From: Alkalihalophilus pseudofirmus OF4
GTDB lineage: Bacteria > Bacillota > Bacilli > Bacillales > Bacillaceae_D
Direction of reading: 5' to 3'
Assembly: GCF_000005825.2 (NCBI RefSeq)
Contig: NC_013791.2
Coordinates: 310,001 to 374,000 of the forward strand
DNA length: 64,000 bases
Positions 7,832 to 14,924 of the stretch are shown one piece after another. The translations under genes were made by a program, and so were the position numbers. The notes under the pieces were generated by a model, which ran no database searches, was not told the DNA's origin, and saw nothing but the letters and a program-made list of their open reading frames with translations. Positions within the stretch are counted from its first letter, which is position 1. Each line of letters begins with the position of its first letter.

Positions 7832-8737
7832 ATGAGAAAGCTGGTTGTTTTGTTATGTTTGCTGTTGAAGCTTACCATCTTGGTTCCGATGAAAGGGAGT
7901 GCAAGAGAAGTGACGTATCCTAATAATGATCTCCTCATTAGTTTAGAGGAGACGGCCCAGCGATTAAATGAAGAACATTTTATCATTGTTGATACACGCA
8001 GCGAAGGGTACACGGAAGGACATATTCCGGGAGCTTTACCGTTTGATGCTGCTCAATTAGCAGATAAAAGCCACCCTGTTGACGGATATTTAATTCGGGC
8101 AGAAGAATTTGAGCGATTAATGAATGAGCTTGAAATAAGCAACGATGATGAAATTATTGTGTATGATGATGGCGATGATACGGCAGCTACGAGGTTATTT
8201 TATGCGCTGGAATTATACGGACATAAAAAAGTACGGGTATTAAATGGCGGACTTAAAGCATGGAAGGCACAAGGCAAGGAGGTTTCTACAACTCCCAGCG
8301 AGGAGAGAAAAGGCAGCTTCAAGGCGAATATGCAGGCAAATCTTGAGGTGGAACAAGATTATGTGAAGGCATCAATTGACCACCCCAATAAGGTACTGTT
8401 CGATGTTCGTTCCAAAGCTGAATATATGGGGGAGGATGTCAGGGCGAAAAGAGGCGGTCATATCCCAAGTGCTGTGAACCTCGAATGGAAAAAGGTTTTA
8501 GAGGACGGGGAAGTGCCATATTTTAAAGAGGCGAGTGTCATTGACCAAATGCTTGAGGAAGCTGGAGTAACAAGAGAAAAACAGATTATCATTTACTGTC
8601 AAAAGGCAGAGCGAGCATCTCATATGTACTTTACCTTAAGGTTAATGGGGTTTGAACATCTTAGAATGTATGAAGGATCTTGGGAAGAATGGGGAAATGA
8701 CCCCGACACACCAATGGTAAATCCTAGTCAACAATAG
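7832..8737 (+). CDS. Exported double-rhodanese sulfurtransferase
   Basis: A 301-residue protein with an N-terminal signal-type hydrophobic stretch (residues 3-22) and two rhodanese domains. Domain 1 (about 30-150) has VDTRSEGYTEGHIPGA but an Asp-rich YDDGDD loop where the active Cys would be, so it is inactive, as usual for the first domain of two-domain enzymes. Domain 2 (about 170-290) has DVRS-AEY, GHIPSA and the active loop CQKAERA with Cys256. It fits thiosulfate or 3-mercaptopyruvate:cyanide sulfurtransferases, here probably outside the membrane. AAGGAG precedes the ATG; TTG 7808 and GTG 7820 overlap that site and are rejected. The gene stands alone with its own terminator. Confidence 0.8.
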   Translation: MRKLVVLLCLLLKLTILVPMKGSAREVTYPNNDLLISLEETAQRLNEEHFIIVDTRSEGYTEGHIPGALPFDAAQLADKSHPVDGYLIRAEEFERLMNELEISNDDEIIVYDDGDDTAATRLFYALELYGHKKVRVLNGGLKAWKAQGKEVSTTPSEERKGSFKANMQANLEVEQDYVKASIDHPNKVLFDVRSKAEYMGEDVRAKRGGHIPSAVNLEWKKVLEDGEVPYFKEASVIDQMLEEAGVTREKQIIIYCQKAERASHMYFTLRLMGFEHLRMYEGSWEEWGNDPDTPMVNPSQQ

Positions 8738-8802
8738 TTAAAATTAAAACACGAATGAAGAGCTAGCTAGCCCCTTTTAGAGAAATTTAAACACACTGAT
8801 TT

Positions 8803-8844
8803 AAAGACGACTGATTCTATTGAATTAGATAAGTCGTCTTTTTG
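8803..8844 (+). terminator. Rho-independent terminator after the rhodanese gene
   Basis: A 10-bp stem AAAGACGACT / AGTCGTCTTT with a loop of about 19 bases and T tract. Confidence 0.75.
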
Positions 8845-8874
8845 TGCAGGAATATTTAATCTTCTTCAAGCTCC

Positions 8875-9004
8875 GTTGATTGGAGCGGAAGGTACGAGAC
8901 TCCAGCGGGATGTGCGATGACCATGGGAGACCCCACAGGAGTGCAAACGACGAGGAGGCTCCCGGTCCGCCCGCGGAAAGCGAGTACCTGCAGCGGAAAT
9001 CAAC
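8875..9004. repeat. 130-bp structured intergenic repeat
   Basis: A GC-rich block in otherwise AT-rich intergenic DNA. It begins GTTGATT (8875-8881) and ends AATCAAC (8998-9004), a 7-bp terminal inverted repeat, with an inner pair GGTAC (8891) / GTACC (8984) and several GC-rich arms, so it can fold into a long branched hairpin. The ending GCGGAAATCAAC and the GGAGACCCC / GGAGGCTCCC pattern recall an interspersed intergenic repeat I associate with many Bacillaceae genomes; that recognition is from memory. It sits between the terminator at 8803 and the marR promoter. The short open frames through it are not credible genes. Confidence 0.65.
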
Positions 9005-9070
9005 CACTATTGCAAGGAGGAATTCTTTTGCTTGTACATGACTTGCTTTTAATTTATATTCTTGTCCTAT

Positions 9071-9099
9071 TTGACATAATACTTAAAGTAATTTATATT
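9071..9099 (+). promoter_or_regulatory. Sigma-A promoter of the marR-khtTU-relP operon
   Basis: TTGACA (9071-9076), a 17-base spacer, and TATATT (9094-9099). This matches the vegetative consensus closely and lies 54 bases before the marR start. Confidence 0.75.
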
Positions 9100-9140
9100 T
9101 AACTACATGAAGTAAATAGTTAATGGCATGAAATAAATAG
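9099..9140. promoter_or_regulatory. Putative MarR operator
   Basis: Perfect inverted repeat TTAACTA (9099-9105), 11 bases, TAGTTAA (9117-9123), overlapping the -10 and the likely start site. A direct repeat CATGAARTAAATAG at 9106-9119 and 9127-9140, 21 bases apart, overlaps it. Position and symmetry are typical of MarR autoregulation; binding by the adjacent MarR is inferred. Confidence 0.65.
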
Positions 9141-9152
9141 AAGGAGTTTAGA

Positions 9153-9599
9153 ATGGAAAAGGATGAGTTGAAGTTATATTACGCAAGGCTTGATCAAGCT
9201 TTTTATAAGGCAATGAAAACGTTAGGGCCAAAAGTATATGAAAAACTTGAACATAATCTCACGGGAGAACAATTTTTTGTCCTCAATACGCTAGAGCAGA
9301 AGGGTCGCATAACATCATCTCAGTTAGCAGAAGAGCTTCAAGTGAAGCCAAGTGCAATCACAGCCATGGTTGACCGTTTGCTAAAAAATGATTTTGTGAT
9401 AAGAGAACGAGATGAGAAAGACCGAAGAGCGGTATATGTGCGGATTTCAGATGAAGGCAGGAGAGCTTTGAAATCATCTGTAAAGAAACGGAATATAATT
9501 ATGGAGAAGTACATGTCAAAATTAACTGAAGAAGAAATGGAACAGCTGACAACAGTTCTTGAAAAGTTGACATCGATTATTATTGAATCAGAAAGCTAG
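9153..9599 (+). CDS. MarR-family transcriptional regulator
   Basis: A 148-residue winged-helix regulator. It has dimerisation helices at both ends, the DNA-reading part ITSSQLAEELQVKPSAITAMVDRL (residues about 52-76) and the wing DRRAVYVRISDEGR (about 91-104) with the DxRxxxxxLT-like signature of MarR. AGAAGGAG precedes the ATG. The promoter carries a palindrome across the -10, so it probably represses itself and the khtT-khtU-relP genes that follow without a terminator. There are no cysteines in the DNA-binding region, so a simple OhrR-type thiol switch is unlikely. The ligand is unknown. Confidence 0.85.
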   Translation: MEKDELKLYYARLDQAFYKAMKTLGPKVYEKLEHNLTGEQFFVLNTLEQKGRITSSQLAEELQVKPSAITAMVDRLLKNDFVIRERDEKDRRAVYVRISDEGRRALKSSVKKRNIIMEKYMSKLTEEEMEQLTTVLEKLTSIIIESES

Positions 9600-9640
9600 T
9601 CTGCACAAAACAATTAAACATAGATATAAAGGAGAACATA

Positions 9641-10144
9641 ATGAAGATTACAAGTGGAGATTTACCGGGAGTTGGAAAGAAGATATCCTTTATTACGAGT
9701 GAGGGGTCTATGGTCGTATTAGTCATTCATCACACCGGCAAAAGGGAAATGTATTTCTTTGACGATGCAGATGATGATGAAGTGAGCTTTTCTTTGACCT
9801 TATCAGCTGAGGAGACAAAGCAAATGGGGGCGCAGCTGCTTGGAGCTATTCTTAATCCTGCTGATACAGACAAGATTGACCGGATAAAGTTAATTCGCAA
9901 GCAAGTAGTAGTGGAATGGATTGATATCACTAAACATTCCCCCATCATTAGTAAAAGCATTGCACAAATAGAGAAAATGAAGCCAAAAGGAATCTCGATT
10001 GTCGGGGTATTTAAAAACGATGAAATGATGGTCGATCCGGAACCAACCCTCGTACTAGAAAAAGGAGATACGCTGATGGCTGTAGGAAAGCGTGATGCAA
10101 TTCAAAAGTTTGAGGAGCTTTGTGCATGTAAGGAGAATAATTAA
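9641..10144 (+). CDS. khtT: KhtT-like regulatory subunit of a K+/H+ antiporter (TrkA-C domain)
   Basis: A 167-residue cytosolic protein. It starts with the KhtT-type segment GDLPGVGKKISF and a beta-rich N-terminal domain (to about 75), then a TrkA-C (RCK_C) domain with IEKMKPKGISIVGVFKN (about 107-125) and VLEKGDTLMAVGKRDAIQKFEEL. In B. subtilis KhtT controls the antiporter KhtU and its RCK_C domain binds c-di-AMP; the alkaliphile AmhM is related. The gene stops two bases before khtU. The third B. subtilis gene, khtS, is absent, and a MarR gene takes its place. Confidence 0.85.
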   Translation: MKITSGDLPGVGKKISFITSEGSMVVLVIHHTGKREMYFFDDADDDEVSFSLTLSAEETKQMGAQLLGAILNPADTDKIDRIKLIRKQVVVEWIDITKHSPIISKSIAQIEKMKPKGISIVGVFKNDEMMVDPEPTLVLEKGDTLMAVGKRDAIQKFEELCACKENN

Positions 10145-10146
10145 CA

Positions 10147-11319
10147 ATGGTGATACCTGAATTATTTTCAGCCGGACTCATTCTTCTCCTTTTATTTATC
10201 ACAGGGTTTGTAGGAATGAAGATGAAAATTCCTGATGTTGTTATTTTTATTTTACTTGGGATTGCTGTCGGCGGCCTCTTAAGTGGATCACATCTTCTGC
10301 ATTTTGCAGGTGAAGTAGGAATTGTGCTTCTGTTCTTCATGCTTGGGATGGAATTTCCCCTTAAACAACTCATGTCGATCGCTAAAAAAGTATTAAGAGC
10401 GGGGATCTTAGATGTAGCGTTGAGTTTTGGGGTGACCATGGCTATTTGTATGATGATGGGTCTAGATGTGATTACATCGCTTATTATCGGCGGAGTAGCC
10501 TATGCAACCAGCTCGTCAATTACTGCTAAAATGCTTGAAAGTTCAAAAAGAATGGCAAATCCAGAATCAGAATTTATGTTAGGGTTACTCATATTTGAAG
10601 ATCTAGTTGCACCGATTTTGGTTGCTGTATTAGTAGGGTTAACTGCTGGAATGGCGTTGACTGCAGGATCTATGTCACTATTAGTTGTAAAGGTCGTTGC
10701 GCTTGTTGCCGGTGCTGTTATTTTAGGGGTCTTCTTGTTTAGAAAGCTTGGTTCTTTCTTTGACCGCCATATGAAGCATGATTTATTTATTTTATTTGTC
10801 ATCGGCCTTGCTTTAATGTATGGGGGACTTGCACTTTACTTGGACCTCTCAGAAGTACTGGGCGCATTCTTGGCAGGAATTATGCTTGCAGAAGTAAAAC
10901 GAACCCATGAACTAGAATTAATGGTTGTGCGTTTTCGTGATTTATTGCTGCCTTTATTTTTCCTCTACTTTGGTACAACAATTAGTTTCAGTGAAGGGAT
11001 TCCAATGATTCCTTTACTCATCCTTGTCTTGGTATGGTCGGTTATTGCAAAGGTTATAGTCGGGGTGCTTGGCGGCAGATGGTACGGACTTACAAAAAAA
11101 GTGTCCTTGCGAGCTGGATTATCCCTAACGCAAAGAGGAGAATTCTCTATTATCATCGCAAGTCTTGCTGCGGGCTCTATTAAAGCATTCAGCAGTGTGT
11201 TTATTTTAGCATCTGCCATGATTGGGATTTTATTGTTTCAGTTTGCACCATCTATTGCGAATAAATTTTACGGAAAAAAAGCTAAAACATCAGTAAAACA
11301 ACATGTTGGATCTGCTTGA
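10147..11319 (+). CDS. khtU: KhtU-like K+(NH4+)/H+ antiporter, CPA2 family
   Basis: A 390-residue, very hydrophobic protein with about 12 membrane helices, belonging to the Na+/H+ exchanger fold CPA2 family (KefB/KhtU/AmhT). Visible signs are the N-terminal FITGFVGMKMKIPDVVIFILLGIAVG, the unwound-helix region YATSSSITAKML, the FEDLVAPILVAVLVG segment and the GEFSIIIASLA segment. It lacks the C-terminal KTN domain of KefB/C; the regulator is the separate KhtT just upstream, two bases away. It would export potassium or ammonium in exchange for protons, important at high pH or during osmotic downshift. Confidence 0.88.
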   Translation: MVIPELFSAGLILLLLFITGFVGMKMKIPDVVIFILLGIAVGGLLSGSHLLHFAGEVGIVLLFFMLGMEFPLKQLMSIAKKVLRAGILDVALSFGVTMAICMMMGLDVITSLIIGGVAYATSSSITAKMLESSKRMANPESEFMLGLLIFEDLVAPILVAVLVGLTAGMALTAGSMSLLVVKVVALVAGAVILGVFLFRKLGSFFDRHMKHDLFILFVIGLALMYGGLALYLDLSEVLGAFLAGIMLAEVKRTHELELMVVRFRDLLLPLFFLYFGTTISFSEGIPMIPLLILVLVWSVIAKVIVGVLGGRWYGLTKKVSLRAGLSLTQRGEFSIIIASLAAGSIKAFSSVFILASAMIGILLFQFAPSIANKFYGKKAKTSVKQHVGSA

Positions 11320-11350
11320 CGATAGGATTTATTAAAGGAGTAGATGAAGG

Positions 11351-12088
11351 TTGTCACAACAAACGAGTGTGAGTGTAGAGCAAATAAAAGCTGTAAAGCA
11401 AGAGTTCACTAGGTTCATGATGATGTATAAATTTGCTCTAGATGAGATGAATACAAAAATTAATATCCTGCAAGAAGAGTTTCAGTATATTCATAGCTAT
11501 AATCCAATTGAACATACGAAATCAAGACTGAAATCTCCAGAGAGTATTGTTAAAAAGCTGAGACGAAAAGGACTCCCGTTATCACTTGTAAGTGTGAAAG
11601 ACCAAATCCAAGATATAGCGGGGATCCGGATTAGCTGCTCTTTTATCTCAGACATTTATATCATTAGTGAGATGCTTCAAAAACAAAAAGATATCACGGT
11701 GATTGAATGCAAGGATTACATTGAAAAGGCTAAACCGAACGGCTATCAAAGCCTTCATCTGATACTAGAGATACCGGTCTTCATGTCTGATCGTGAGGAG
11801 AGGGTGAAAGTAGAAGTTCAAATCCGAACAGTTGCGATGGACTTTTGGGCCAGCCTTGAACACAAAATCTACTATAAGTATGAAAAGGCTGTACCCGCAC
11901 ATTTACTTAAAGAATTGAAAGAAGCAGCAGATGCGGCAGCTGAATTAGATCAGAAAATGGAGAGGATACATCAGGAAGTAGAAAGCGCCAAGAGTAAAGA
12001 AGAGGCTGACCAACAAGTGATTTATATAGATAATAAAACACTCGAATTACCCCATAAGCTTATTCAAGCGATAGCTGATGCAAAATAA
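11351..12088 (+). CDS. relP: Small alarmone synthetase (GTP pyrophosphokinase), RelP/YwaC type
   Basis: A 245-residue single-domain (p)ppGpp synthetase without a hydrolase or TGS domain. Motifs: HTKSRLKSPESIV (55-67), DIAGIRI (88-94), NGYQSLH (130-136), EVQIRT (155-160) and FWASLEHKIYYK (165-176). The NPIEHTKSR start and CSFISDIY segment match B. subtilis YwaC/RelP better than YjbM/RelQ. The C-terminal 45 residues (acidic coiled coil, then VIYIDNKTLELP) are longer than YwaC. Translation starts at TTG with AAGGAG ten bases upstream; the ATG at 11344 is out of frame and soon stops. It follows khtU by 31 bases with no terminator, so it is probably in the same operon. Confidence 0.85.
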   Translation: MSQQTSVSVEQIKAVKQEFTRFMMMYKFALDEMNTKINILQEEFQYIHSYNPIEHTKSRLKSPESIVKKLRRKGLPLSLVSVKDQIQDIAGIRISCSFISDIYIISEMLQKQKDITVIECKDYIEKAKPNGYQSLHLILEIPVFMSDREERVKVEVQIRTVAMDFWASLEHKIYYKYEKAVPAHLLKELKEAADAAAELDQKMERIHQEVESAKSKEEADQQVIYIDNKTLELPHKLIQAIADAK

Positions 12089-12098
12089 AAGCAAGAAG

Positions 12099-12127
12099 AA
12101 AAAACGCCTATCAAGAGGCGTTTTTTC
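12099..12127. terminator. Rho-independent terminator after relP
   Basis: Compact stem AAAAAACGCCT / AGGCGTTTTTT with a six-base loop. Confidence 0.9.
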
Positions 12128-12230
12128 TATAGGGAGGACGACTACTGGCTATTTTTCAAAAGAGTCTTTAGACTAGATATAAAGAGGTAGCTTTAAAAAG
12201 ATAGCAATAAAATCGAAAGGTAGGATATAG

Positions 12231-12884
12231 ATGAGCGACGAAGGCCGGATATTAATTGTGGTCTCGGTTGACGCAGAGAAAGAAGCTGTGCAGCGAGGGA
12301 TTGGAGAGAATAATAAAAATATTGATATTCTAACAGCTGGAGTAGGAGTGGCCAAAGCAGCAGCGGCGACTGCTTTTAAGCTTGCTGGTGAACAGTATAA
12401 ATTAGTGATTAATGCAGGAATTGCAGGCGGGTTTACTGGACGTGCAGAAATTGGCACAGTCGTTTTAGCAGAACAAGTGATTTGTGCAGACCTAGGTGCT
12501 GAATCAGACAGCGGCTTTCTTACTGTCGATGAGTTAGGCTTTGGATCAGGTGTTATGGATGTAGATAGGCCTGCTTTATTATCTGTATACAAAGCATTAG
12601 AGCAAACAGAGCTGGTTGTAAATAAAGGAGAGGTTCTCACTCTTTCTACAGTTACTGGAACAAAAGAAAGTACACTTGAATTAATGGAGAGGTATCCGGA
12701 TGCTCTTGCTGAAGCAATGGAAGGCTTTGGTGTAGCGAGCGCTTGTGCTTTATGTGAGGTTCCTTTTATGGAAATGAGAACGATATCGAATGCAATCGGT
12801 CCTAGAGATCGTGAGGCTTGGAGAATAAAAGAGGCGCTGTTAAGCTTAGAAGAAGCGAGTAAAACCATTTCGGAGGTAGTATGA
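12231..12884 (+). CDS. mqnB: Futalosine hydrolase
   Basis: A 217-residue nucleoside-phosphorylase-fold hydrolase. It has LTAGVGVAKAAAA (34-46), the phosphate/ribose-site strand VINAGIAGGFTG (59-70), the catalytic-type AEAMEGFGVA (160-169) with Glu164, and SNAIGPRDR (186-194). These fit futalosine hydrolase, which splits futalosine to hypoxanthine and dehypoxanthine-futalosine in the alternative menaquinone pathway; close relatives are MTA/SAH nucleosidases. The assignment is strengthened by the immediately following mqnD, whose start overlaps its stop codon. Presence of mqnB points to the direct futalosine route. mqnA and mqnC are not in the window. Confidence 0.85.
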   Translation: MSDEGRILIVVSVDAEKEAVQRGIGENNKNIDILTAGVGVAKAAAATAFKLAGEQYKLVINAGIAGGFTGRAEIGTVVLAEQVICADLGAESDSGFLTVDELGFGSGVMDVDRPALLSVYKALEQTELVVNKGEVLTLSTVTGTKESTLELMERYPDALAEAMEGFGVASACALCEVPFMEMRTISNAIGPRDREAWRIKEALLSLEEASKTISEVV

Positions 12885-13717
12885 TGAAGATAGCATTTTC
12901 ACCGTGTCCTAATGATACATTTGTTTTCCATGCAGCTGTTCATGGAAAGATTCCTGAGGCACCTAAATTAGACGTAACGTATGCTGACATTGATAAAACG
13001 AATTATTGGGCAGCTGAGGGGATTGGACCAGAGATACAAAAAATCTCTTATGCTGCGCTTCCGTATGTTTTAGACGAGTATGCCCTTATCCCATGCGGCG
13101 GCGCACTTGGCAGAGGCTGCGGACCTTTATTGCTTACGGCAGGGGGAGATCAATCTCCACGTTCCTTAGCTGGGAAGCGGGTAGCGGTACCAAGTGAAAG
13201 GTCTACTGCTTATTTATTATTCAGGCTTTGGGCTGCCGAAGCGATCCCTGAAGGCTTAGATGAAATTGTCGTTATGCCGTTTCATGAGATTATGCCAGCT
13301 GTACGTGATGGCAAAATTGATGCCGGTCTTGTCATTCATGAGGCAAGATTTACGTATCAAGAGTTTGATTTAAAGATGTTAGTTGATTTAGGTGAGTGGT
13401 GGGAGCAAGATACAGGGCTTCCGATTCCTCTAGGCGCTATTGTCGCTCATCGATCTCTTAACAAGGAAGAGGTTACAAAGTGGGTGAGAGCTTCTGTCGA
13501 CTATGCATGGGAAAACCCAGAGGCCTCTATTGAATATATCATGGAGCATGCCCAAGAGTTATCTTATGAAGTGGCCAAGTCACATATTGATTTATATGTA
13601 AATTCATTTTCTCAAGACCTTGGAGAAGAGGGGTTTAAGGCTGTAGCCAGCTTACTTGGTAGAGCGGGAGCAGAGGGGCTTGTTCCCGAAGTTGACTTGA
13701 GTTTATTAAAAAATTAA
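12884..13717 (+). CDS. mqnD: 1,4-dihydroxy-6-naphthoate synthase
   Basis: A 277-residue periplasmic-binding-protein fold enzyme with the signature N-terminus MKIAFSPCPNDTFVFHA, GALGRGCGPLLL, the loop VAVPSERSTAYLLFRLW and the HEARFTYQEF segment, all typical of MqnD. It converts cyclic dehypoxanthine-futalosine to 1,4-dihydroxy-6-naphthoate for menaquinone. The start region is ATGATG overlapping the mqnB stop; the second ATG (12884) has better spacing (seven bases) from GGAGG than the first (12881). Translationally coupled to mqnB; a terminator follows. Confidence 0.9.
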   Translation: MKIAFSPCPNDTFVFHAAVHGKIPEAPKLDVTYADIDKTNYWAAEGIGPEIQKISYAALPYVLDEYALIPCGGALGRGCGPLLLTAGGDQSPRSLAGKRVAVPSERSTAYLLFRLWAAEAIPEGLDEIVVMPFHEIMPAVRDGKIDAGLVIHEARFTYQEFDLKMLVDLGEWWEQDTGLPIPLGAIVAHRSLNKEEVTKWVRASVDYAWENPEASIEYIMEHAQELSYEVAKSHIDLYVNSFSQDLGEEGFKAVASLLGRAGAEGLVPEVDLSLLKN

Positions 13718-13730
13718 AAGACGACTAATG

Positions 13731-13763
13731 AGAGAACAGGTCAAACGGCTTGTTCTTTTTTTG
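13731..13763 (+). terminator. Rho-independent terminator after mqnD
   Basis: Stem AGAACA / TGTTCT with an inner partly paired GC-rich loop, then a run of seven T. Confidence 0.75.
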
Positions 13764-13852
13764 TGTTGATTTCCTTATCTGCTTTTATTGGGGCGAACTT
13801 TCGGACTCAAACTGAATCTAGGTGTATATACATACTATTGAGGTGATCTAAG

Positions 13853-14797
13853 ATGGAGAAGGTGCTCTTATTTTGTGATCCGGGTATAGATGATTCTGTA
13901 GCCATTATGTTCGCGTTGCTTCATCCTGATATTGAAGTAGTAGGAATTGTGTCTAGTTACGGAAATGTTGATAAAGAACAAGCAACGAATAATGCCGCTT
14001 ATTTGCTTGATCTTGCAGGGAGACTTGATGTTCCTTTAATTGGTGCGGCGGCTTACCCTTTATCAGGGGAAATGGCTGTTTATTATCCTGAAATTCATGG
14101 GGAAGAAGGGTTAGGGCCGATCACACCTCCAGATACGATAAGCGGCACATTAGAAAATTTTTCGCGTGTTTTCTCCATTATCGATGAATACGAAGGAGAG
14201 CTCGTCATCGTTGATGTTGGAAGGCAAACCTCATTAGCTTCAGCCTTTATTCTCGGTGAGGATGTAATGGATAAAGTTAAAGCCTTTTATGTAATGGGCG
14301 GAGCTTTTCTTGTGCCTGGCAATGTAACCCCGCTTGCAGAAGCAAATTTTTTTGGTGATCCCATTGCTGCAAACGTTGTTGCCACAAGAGCGCATAGTCT
14401 AACCATTGTGCCATTAAATGTGACGAATTATGCCATTTTAACGGATGAAGTTATAGATCAGATTACGGACCAAGAATATAACACCTTCACTCCCCTTATA
14501 AGGCCCATTTACGATTATTACGCAGAAGCATATCAAGAGCTTGTGTTAGGAATAGAGGGGGCTCCTTTTCACGATGTTGTGACATTGGTTGCGCTGACCA
14601 ATCCAGAATTATTTGATTTTGTGGAAAGAGAAGTAACGGTTGTCGATGATCCAAGTGTAAGAGGCTTAAGTGTAGCGGATTTTAGACCGCTATCTGCTGA
14701 AGAAGAAGCGTCAATAGAGGGTGCTCAAATTGCAATGGATTTTAATTATGATGAGTATATCAATATCTTTATCCAAGTAATGAAAATGGAGTTTTAA
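13853..14797 (+). CDS. Inosine-uridine preferring nucleoside hydrolase family protein
   Basis: A 314-residue protein with the calcium-site N-terminal motif CDPGIDDSVAIMFAL (residues 8-22), the conserved YVMGGAF (about 147-153), the NFFGDPIAANVV segment (about 165-176) and a C-terminal APFHDVVTLVAL, the usual His-Asp near the end of the family. It would hydrolyse ribonucleosides to base and ribose, feeding the salvage genes downstream. GAGGTGAT precedes the ATG. It has its own terminator. The exact base preference cannot be told; the family also includes proteins of other function. Confidence 0.82.
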   Translation: MEKVLLFCDPGIDDSVAIMFALLHPDIEVVGIVSSYGNVDKEQATNNAAYLLDLAGRLDVPLIGAAAYPLSGEMAVYYPEIHGEEGLGPITPPDTISGTLENFSRVFSIIDEYEGELVIVDVGRQTSLASAFILGEDVMDKVKAFYVMGGAFLVPGNVTPLAEANFFGDPIAANVVATRAHSLTIVPLNVTNYAILTDEVIDQITDQEYNTFTPLIRPIYDYYAEAYQELVLGIEGAPFHDVVTLVALTNPELFDFVEREVTVVDDPSVRGLSVADFRPLSAEEEASIEGAQIAMDFNYDEYINIFIQVMKMEF

Positions 14798-14805
14798 TTA
14801 TTGTT

Positions 14806-14835
14806 GCATTAGGTCATTCCTAATGCTTTTTCTTT
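14806..14835 (+). terminator. Rho-independent terminator after the nucleoside hydrolase
   Basis: Stem GCATTAGG / CCTAATGC with a five-base loop and T-rich tail. Confidence 0.85.
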
Positions 14836-14842
14836 TGCCTAT

Positions 14843-14885
14843 TGTAAGATTGGCAAAACTTAATTATAATTGATTATCATTATCA
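14843..14885 (+). promoter_or_regulatory. Promoter with Fur box upstream of the ABC exporter
   Basis: TTGTAA (14843-14848), a 16-base spacer, and TATAAT (14865-14870), followed directly by TGATTATCATTATCA (14871-14885). The latter matches the Bacillus 7-1-7 Fur box TGATAATNATTATCA at all but one position. It covers the expected transcription start, so iron-replete repression is predicted. Zur or PerR boxes are related in shape, but the sequence fits Fur best. Confidence 0.75.
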
Positions 14886-14924
14886 ATTAAGAAATCATGT
14901 GTCATTTAGTTGGGGAGTGAAGTC

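Noticed and set aside
8917-9102. Open frames crossing the 130-bp structured repeat
   Set aside because: Low-quality composition, no RBS; better explained as structured non-coding repeat.
12173-12868. 231-codon minus-strand frame opposite mqnB
   Set aside because: Opposite a clearly conserved enzyme; Ser/Ala-rich composition typical of antisense shadows.
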